From: Euprymna scolopes
Lineage: Eukaryota > Mollusca > Cephalopoda > Sepiida > Sepiolidae
NCBI GenBank assembly: GCA_024364805.1
Contig: CM044505.1
Coordinates: 75,568,448 to 75,593,176, forward strand
Direction of reading: 5' to 3'
Length of the DNA: 24,729 nt
The stretch's first letter is position 1. Every line of letters begins with the position of its first letter. Shown here one piece after another: positions 19,765 to 24,729 of this stretch. A program made the position numbers and the translations under genes. Under the pieces are notes generated by a model, which searched no databases, was not told where the DNA came from, and saw nothing but the letters and a program-made list of their open reading frames with translations.

Positions 19765-19951
19765 CGGGTTACCGACGGGTATGCTATCATACTAATTGGT
19801 CCCAATACAGACCTGCACCTGGAAAGTATTTCCCTGAAAGTATTGACCCGCATCTCTGCACTCATCTCTGTTATGCATTTGCGAAACTGAATGGTAATCA
19901 TTTGACCGCTTTCGAATGGAACGATGAGTCTGAACCATGGATGAAGGGAAT
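19765..19951 (+). CDS. secreted chitinase (GH18), exon 2: start of the catalytic domain
   Basis: This exon follows TTTTCAG and ends at AT/GTAAGT in phase 2. Joined to exon 1 it gives 79 residues. Residues 19-34 read GYRRVCYHTNWSQYRP, the first strand of the GH18 TIM barrel. Residues 45-57 read DPHLCTHLCYAFA, the second-strand motif. Residues 68-71 read EWND. Human CHIT1 and AMCase have VCYFTNW, DPSLCTHLIYAFA and EWND at the same spacing. Cys24 and Cys49 correspond to the conserved N-terminal disulfide. Cys53 is extra, where relatives usually have Ile. The catalytic DxxDxDxE motif, the rest of the barrel and any chitin-binding domain lie in exons beyond the window, so activity (versus a chitinase-like lectin) cannot be judged. 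Confidence 0.9.
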
Positions 19952-19997
19952 GTAAGTTCAGTAAACAAAGTGTTTGCAAATCGAAAAAGACATTTGC

Positions 19998-20021
19998 AAA
20001 AAAAAAAAAAAAAAAAAAAAA
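19998..20021. repeat. poly(A) run
   Basis: 24 uninterrupted A. It could mark the tail of a retroposed sequence, but no source element is recognised upstream. Confidence 0.9.
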
Positions 20022-20560
20022 GAAAATACTCTTGATGTTTTAAGCCTAAAACAAAGTACACATTAGAGTATTACCTAGAATCTAATTTCCTTAATTTTTT
20101 TTTTCTGAAACTGGCTTCCCAAAAAATCTCCCTCACCTCACCAAACAGGAACCCTAAAAAGTGCTCCTCAAAAATACTTGCTTAAAATGCTTTTTAGAGA
20201 AATTGAAGAATCGCATTTAAAAAAGAAAGGAATACAATCTGATTTATGCTGAAACTGAAGTTAAGAAAAAAAAAAGGAATTATTTTAGTCATAAGCAGTC
20301 TACTTTCACACGCTTTACCTTCTTTCTTAGAATGGATGAGTTTATTACTAGACACCTGAATCGCCCCTACTGGGAAATACTAACGGGACTTCCCAGGCAT
20401 TTATTGTAGGCCAGAGTGCACTAGTATGCTGGAAATTTTTCCAATTAAGTTTGACTCACATTTTTATTTTTTCTAATTTTTCCCAGGTCGGAAAAATTAA
20501 AAGAAAAAGAAAAAACTTGTTTATTTTTTTGATACTTATGCACTCATCGTATCCTGCTGA

Positions 20561-20612
20561 AATGATAACGTTATTATTTAGAAAGCCATTCTTAACATAA
20601 GAAGGGGAGGGT
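20561..20612. repeat. palindromic MITE-like repeat, copy B (partial, inverted)
   Basis: The reverse complement reads CCCTCCCCTTCTTATGTTAA, then GGCTTTCTAAATAATAACG. It parallels 11406-11449, with one 3-base length difference near the end. The second half of the palindrome is missing. Confidence 0.6.
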
Positions 20613-21278
20613 GTTTTGTAACTATTCTCATTTCACCTAACAATTTAATAAAAAAAGATATCCTAAAACTTGAATTTAACTTGAAAATTTTATTAAAAAA
20701 TAGCGTGGTTCAATAGTGCATAAGCACCTATTTTTTTCACAGACTTTTAAAAAAAATATCATGCCAGTCAGTCTAAATTAAAATCAGTTTTACCTTGTTC
20801 TTAACATGAGAATTACAGATTCTAAATTTTTGTGTGGTAAAAAAATTCATTTCTTTTTTTCAGGTCAATAGTTTATTTTTGACGAATATCGTTTTAGGTT
20901 TTGCGAAAAAATAAACTCTTGATTTATTTTTTGTGACTGAATATCGTTAATATCGTGACTAAATCCGTTTTGTTGTTTAGGTGTCGAGATTGCTTGAATA
21001 TAGAATCAATTAAATAAATTACATTACTTATTCCAATTTATTAAATAAATTCATGTGATGAAAATTAAAGGTTTAATGCCAATCATGCTTTTATTATATT
21101 TGGATTATTTATTTGGGTTATTCTAACTTTATATTTCACCCACCATTCTTTTATTAATTTATTTTATATATTATTTTTTAATTAAATATGAGTTTAAAAT
21201 TTATTATCCACAACCTATAATTATCACGTTTAAATTATAGATTAAATACACAACTATAGATAACTTATTCTAATTTAC

Positions 21279-21331
21279 TATATATATATATACATATATA
21301 TATATTTATACATACATACATACACACACAT

Positions 21332-21388
<57 letters not shown>
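21279..21388. repeat. compound (AT)n(AC)n microsatellite
   Basis: TA, CATA, CACA and TA blocks in succession. Confidence 0.95.
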
Positions 21389-21390
<2 letters not shown>

Positions 21391-22559
21391 ATTACAACTA
21401 ATAGCTGCCATTTTATTATTGCATTTAGGCTATTTATTTGAGTTTTCTGAGTTTTTATTTTTACTTCCACCACCAACCTCTTTTGTTAATTTTTAATCTA
21501 TCTTATTTTATTTATTTATTTTTACCGTTTAAAATGTAATTCGGTAATTTTCTCTGTTGAACCTAATTAGGTTTTAGGCGAGACAGGATAGACCTAGATC
21601 TGTGCAAACAATTTTAAATTATCTCCTGTCGTTTGTTTAGTAGACTTTCTTTAGCTGATATGATTCTAGAGTGCAAAGGTTGAAACGACCAGGCTTATTT
21701 GGCGAGTATTTTCTAGCGCTTCCTGGTGTAGAGTATTTCAATTTGTATTCAATGTTTTTGATTCTTAGTTCCCTTTACCCATTTAGCTAATATATGTTTT
21801 TTTCTTTTTATTGATTAGATAGATATTTTAAATGATGCTATCAAATTATTGAATCTGCCCTTCAATCAGGGACCCAGTATATGTTATATCTATCTATCTA
21901 CAGATATGATAAGTGCGCTCGTAGTCTACACACATACACACGCACACATATATATATGATTTCCTTATTTCATGGACTTTCAAAGAATGGCGCTTATCCT
22001 CAGATAAGCTAAATGTCGCCAAAATAATTTTATATAGGCTAACTATAATTTTGCTGGTTAGCACATAGTTTGAAATCTTCAAAGTCTGAGAGAGTGATAA
22101 TGTTCTAAAAGAAATATAGATATGTACAGATCAATAAAGGATATTCAGCTTGAGGCACAACATATGACGGTAAAAAATATCAATACAGTGAGGTTGGCTG
22201 GAAAATTGATTGAAATCCACACATCTAATCGCAGTTGTCAGTAAATCCAATGGTTGAATGTTTATCTGCCTTAAAGTGAAATCCAGATCGTATAGATGTA
22301 TATTTATTGGTAAAATCTTTGTAGTGTAGACAATTATTGTTTAAAGGTGGAAAGATTTAGGTTGAATTTGTAACTTTGGAAATTATTATCGTGAGACGAA
22401 TAGTATTCAGCGATGATTCTTCCATGGCCTGTAAATAAAGAATGGTTAAAATGTGAGAATATGAAAGGTTGCGATTGGTAAGGAAAGGGGTGAAATTTGA
22501 GATTATTTGTGAATTAATCAATGAGTGGGGATGTTCGCGGTGCGTATGGCTAATTGAAG
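21389..22559. other. no recognised gene; possibly 3' part of the Penelope-like element
   Basis: Mostly AT-rich. It lies downstream (minus strand) of the Penelope-like coding fragment and may hold its 3' region, but I see no GIY-YIG motif or other domain. Confidence 0.4.
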
Positions 22560-23251
22560 TGTGGGAAGAATGGAGACTAAGTGACCAGCTTTAGAAATTA
22601 AATTATCGGGTGTAATTTTCTTATTATTCGTTGCTATTATTGTTTGGGCTAGGTTTGGCATTGTAGAGTATGACATTTTAATTGAATTTTTATTTAAAAT
22701 AGTATTATATCTACGTTGGTATTTAAAAGACTTTTATAAAATTTTGAAGGATTCGTTTTTATATTACTTTTGATGTTAGTGCTAAAACGGGGATCGAACC
22801 AAATATTTCTCTTCCGCCTTATGAAGTTGCATGCGTTGGGGGAGGAGTTTATTCATCAGGTTTAGCTGATATCGAGTAGGGGGTTATTTTTTATCGGTTG
22901 TATTGGCTGATATTCATATAATTATTATTTTCGTGTCCTATTTTATATAAGTAATGACTTAAGACAGTTAGTAAGGGGCGGTATGTTTCTACTAAATTTT
23001 ATTTTCTCAGAATAGCCTGAGTTTAGTAAGTAATTATAAAGAAACGTGAAATTTTGGTCGAAGGTTTTTCTATCGGTCGAGAGCCTACATATTCCATTGA
23101 GATCGAGGATATTATTGAGTTTATAATCGAATTGGAAGGGTTAGAAAATTTATGGATAGAGAATAGCGTTAGGTTTGTTTTATGATAGAGGCTATGGAAT
23201 TCGTTTAAGTTGTAGTGAGACATCTAAGAAGTTAGAGGTTTTCTTCTCAGG
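22560..23251 (-). mobile_element. Penelope-like retroelement fragment, segment between RT and GIY-YIG
   Basis: Minus-strand translation gives a series of blocks: KTSNFLDVSLQLK (about 23245-23205), HKTNLTLFSIHKFSNPSNSI (23190-23120), LLNSGYSEKIKF (about 23030-22990), KRNIWFDPRFSTNIKSNI (about 22820-22765) and LNKNSIKMSYSTMPNLAQT (22695-22640). Many animal Penelope-like polyproteins follow the same order, namely FLDV..L, 'pYRKpN..L.YI...SNHP.sII', 'SGY..', 'RKR.IIWFNPPYS.NVKTNIG' and 'IFNrNT.K.SYSCM.N', between the RT and a C-terminal GIY-YIG nuclease. The RT and nuclease cores are not seen here. It is a broken, partial copy with several breaks. The family name rests on remembered wording. Confidence 0.55.
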
Positions 23252-24055
23252 TTTAATGATTATGGAGTGGCCAAAATTATTGATGAAATCATTGTTTCTG
23301 AGATGGGTATATTTGCTAATGACACCACTCGAGGGGAAAACAAAGAAACACATAGCTAAGGAAATGGCAGAAACACTAGAGGATGACCTCCAATCTGTAG
23401 TGGAATGGGGACAAAAATGGATGGTCAAATTCAACGCTGCCAAGATTAAGCTTGTTTCCTTCAATAATTACAAGATACCTTCACTACCACTAATAGCAAT
23501 GGCCAAGAGCATATTACCCAAAATTTCTTCCTTTAAATTCCTCGGCCTAACATGAACTGGAATAGATACATTGAGAGCATTGCCAAGGCTGGTGCGAAGA
23601 AGATTGGCTCTCTCTACCGTGCTAGAAAACTACTTACGCCTGAAAGTATCCTGCATCTCTATAAAACCACCATTCGCCCATGTATGGAATACTGTTGTCA
23701 CATTTGGGCTGGTTCGTCTGCTACTTATCTCTCACTCCTTGACAGGGTTCAAGTCGCCATCTAAGCTCAATCTCTGAACTGTCATCTAAGCTCAATCTCA
23801 GTCCCATCGACGAAATGCTGCATCCCTCTGCCTGTTCTACAGGTACTTTATTGTGAATGCTCTGATGAACTACAAGCACTTGTACCTCCTCGACGTGAAT
23901 AACCCCGACAAACCTGACAAGCAGCTAAATCCCATCCCTTCACAGTAGAGATCCCTAGGTGTAAGAAAGCATTCTACTACAATAGTTTCTTCCCCAGAAC
24001 TGCTAGGCTTTGGAACTCCCTTCCGGGATTCTGCTTTCTCAACTAATGATAATGA
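23252..24055 (+). mobile_element. LINE fragment 2 (CR1/Jockey-type), C-terminal RT and tail
   Basis: It starts just before SEMGIFANDTT (about 23299-23330), where the catalytic FADD box reads FAND. It continues through MAETLEDDLQSVVEWGQKW, KFNAAKIKLVSFNNY and SSFKFLGL (23366-23550), then after a short deletion and frame change NWNRYIESIAKAGAKKIGSL and TIRPCMEYCCHIWAGS (23555-23720). A decayed tail ends in 'SPELLGFGTPFRDSAF'-type sequence (the LINE 'PRTARLWNSLP' block in another frame) near 24045. A 26-bp duplication (CATCTAAGCTCAATCTC twice) lies at 23758-23803. It is clearly related to fragment 1, by eye about half identical in the shared protein segment, but it is a different copy and orientation. 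It is 5'-truncated at a junction with the Penelope-like fragment. Confidence 0.9.
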
Positions 24056-24221
24056 CACATTCCTAATAAAAAATATTTAATACATTCATTAGAATACTGC
24101 ATATATCGATAATGATACATACACTATAAGTAAATTTTGTGCAGTTATTAGTGTGAAATGTTATAAAGCTCAGTCTCTGTTAATCTTTAAAATTAAGGAA
24201 TCTCTTGATAACTGAATCAGA

Positions 24222-24262
24222 GCATTGCCAAAGCGGGAGAAACAATTTTCTTTATGGATGGG
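24222..24262 (+). repeat. short LINE-like scrap
   Basis: CAGAGCATTGCCAAAGCGGG resembles GAGAGCATTGCCAAGGCTGG of LINE fragment 2 (23571-23590), which encodes ESIAKAG. Only about 25 bases match, so this may be a small duplicate or chance. Confidence 0.3.
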
Positions 24263-24280
24263 ATAATTCTATCTAAGATC

Positions 24281-24422
24281 TATATATATAGGGAGAGAGA
24301 GAGAAAGAGAGAGAGAGAGAGAAAGACAGACAAACAGACAGGCAGACAGATAGACAGACAGACAGAGAGTAAGAAAAAGAAATATATATCTGTACATATG
24401 TATAGATAGATAGATAGATATA
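24281..24422. repeat. compound (AT)n(GA)n(GACA)n(GATA)n microsatellite
   Basis: TA units, then GA, then GACAGACA, then, after a short gap, GATA units. Confidence 0.95.
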
Positions 24423-24696
24423 TAAAAATAAAAGGCGGGGTAAATATCATGCTACTGATCGGATTTTTAAGATTTATATAATAATGTCCAAATTATTTAT
24501 TTTATTCTCTTTTTAAAATGAATGCCTTCTTATTCTTTTACTGAGTCAAAGCGAACAATATTTAAAAAATTGACATAATAATTTTATGATGGTTTCTGTG
24601 ATACGAAACAACTCCTATCAAGAACTAAGTGTTTTACTATATTGACAGAAATAAACGGTAAGATGAACATAATCTTTGAATTTGGAATATTCACTT

Positions 24697-24700
<4 letters not shown>

Positions 24701-24729
<29 letters not shown>
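24701..24729. repeat. (AT)n microsatellite, runs off the right edge
   Basis: At least 14 AT units up to the end of the window. Confidence 0.95.

Larger units (their letters stand above)
19952..24729 (+). other. chitinase intron 2 (at least 4.8 kb, runs off the edge)
   Basis: Begins with GTAAGT. No following GH18 exon (the expected LLAIGGW or DGLDLDWE motifs) was found to the end of the window. The intron is filled with retroelement fragments and microsatellites. 20030-20560 and 20620-21275 show no gene and nothing further. Confidence 0.6.

Noticed and set aside
19761-20061. Minus-strand open frames over chitinase exon 2
   Set aside because: Antisense to a well-supported GH18 exon.
22785-22802. 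tRNA T-arm-like GGTTCGATCCCCG on the minus strand
   Set aside because: It falls inside the Penelope-like coding block (KRNIWFDPRF) and no acceptor, D or anticodon arms fit around it.

Overview
This window looks like intergenic and intronic DNA from an invertebrate animal nuclear genome. A mollusc, probably a cephalopod, is my best guess. The reasons are strong AT richness, long (AT)n, (AAT)n, (ATCT)n/(GTCT)n and (GT)n tracts, GT-AG introns of several kilobases, decayed LINEs of CR1/Jockey type, a Mag-type Ty3/Gypsy element and a Penelope-like retroelement. The species is inferred from style and recollection, not proven.

The one host gene I can support is the 5' part of a secreted GH18 chitinase (chitotriosidase/AMCase type) on the + strand. 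A short signal-peptide exon (16401-16452) is split by a phase-1 intron of 3.3 kb from an exon (19765-19951) that encodes the start of the TIM barrel. The next intron runs off the right edge, and the exon with the catalytic DxxDxDxE motif is not in the window. A promoter-like block with CRE, GATA, TATA and initiator-like motifs and a possible splice donor lies at 10905-11115. It could be a distant 5' end of this gene or an old LTR.

Region by region: 1-1690 is a 24-bp minisatellite of about 70 copies, decaying to about 2100. At 2163-3347 an element with about 85-bp terminal inverted repeats sits inside that decaying array and carries a 276-codon minus-strand reading frame with Cys/His motifs, of unknown function. 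3348-4406 has no recognisable gene. 4440-6345 is the 3' half of a LINE on the minus strand. 6346-9780 is AT-rich DNA with microsatellites, a perfect-looking 43-nt stem-loop at 8618-8660 and a weak transposase-tail match near 9170-9300. 10012-10710 (+) and 12940-15415 (-) are two fossil pieces of Mag-clade Ty3/Gypsy elements; between them lie the promoter-like block, a 120-bp palindromic repeat and one end of an hAT-type element. 15416-16395 is microsatellite-rich. The chitinase introns then hold a third LINE tail (16740-17181), a candidate Helitron 3' end (about 18637), a 434-bp non-autonomous hAT element (19091-19524), a second palindrome copy (20561-20612), a Penelope-like fragment (22560-23251, -) and, abutting it, a second LINE tail (23252-24055, +).

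No complete mobile element with intact coding capacity is visible, and there is no CRISPR array, rRNA or convincing tRNA. The most unusual object is the inverted-repeat element at 2163-3347 with its long open frame.
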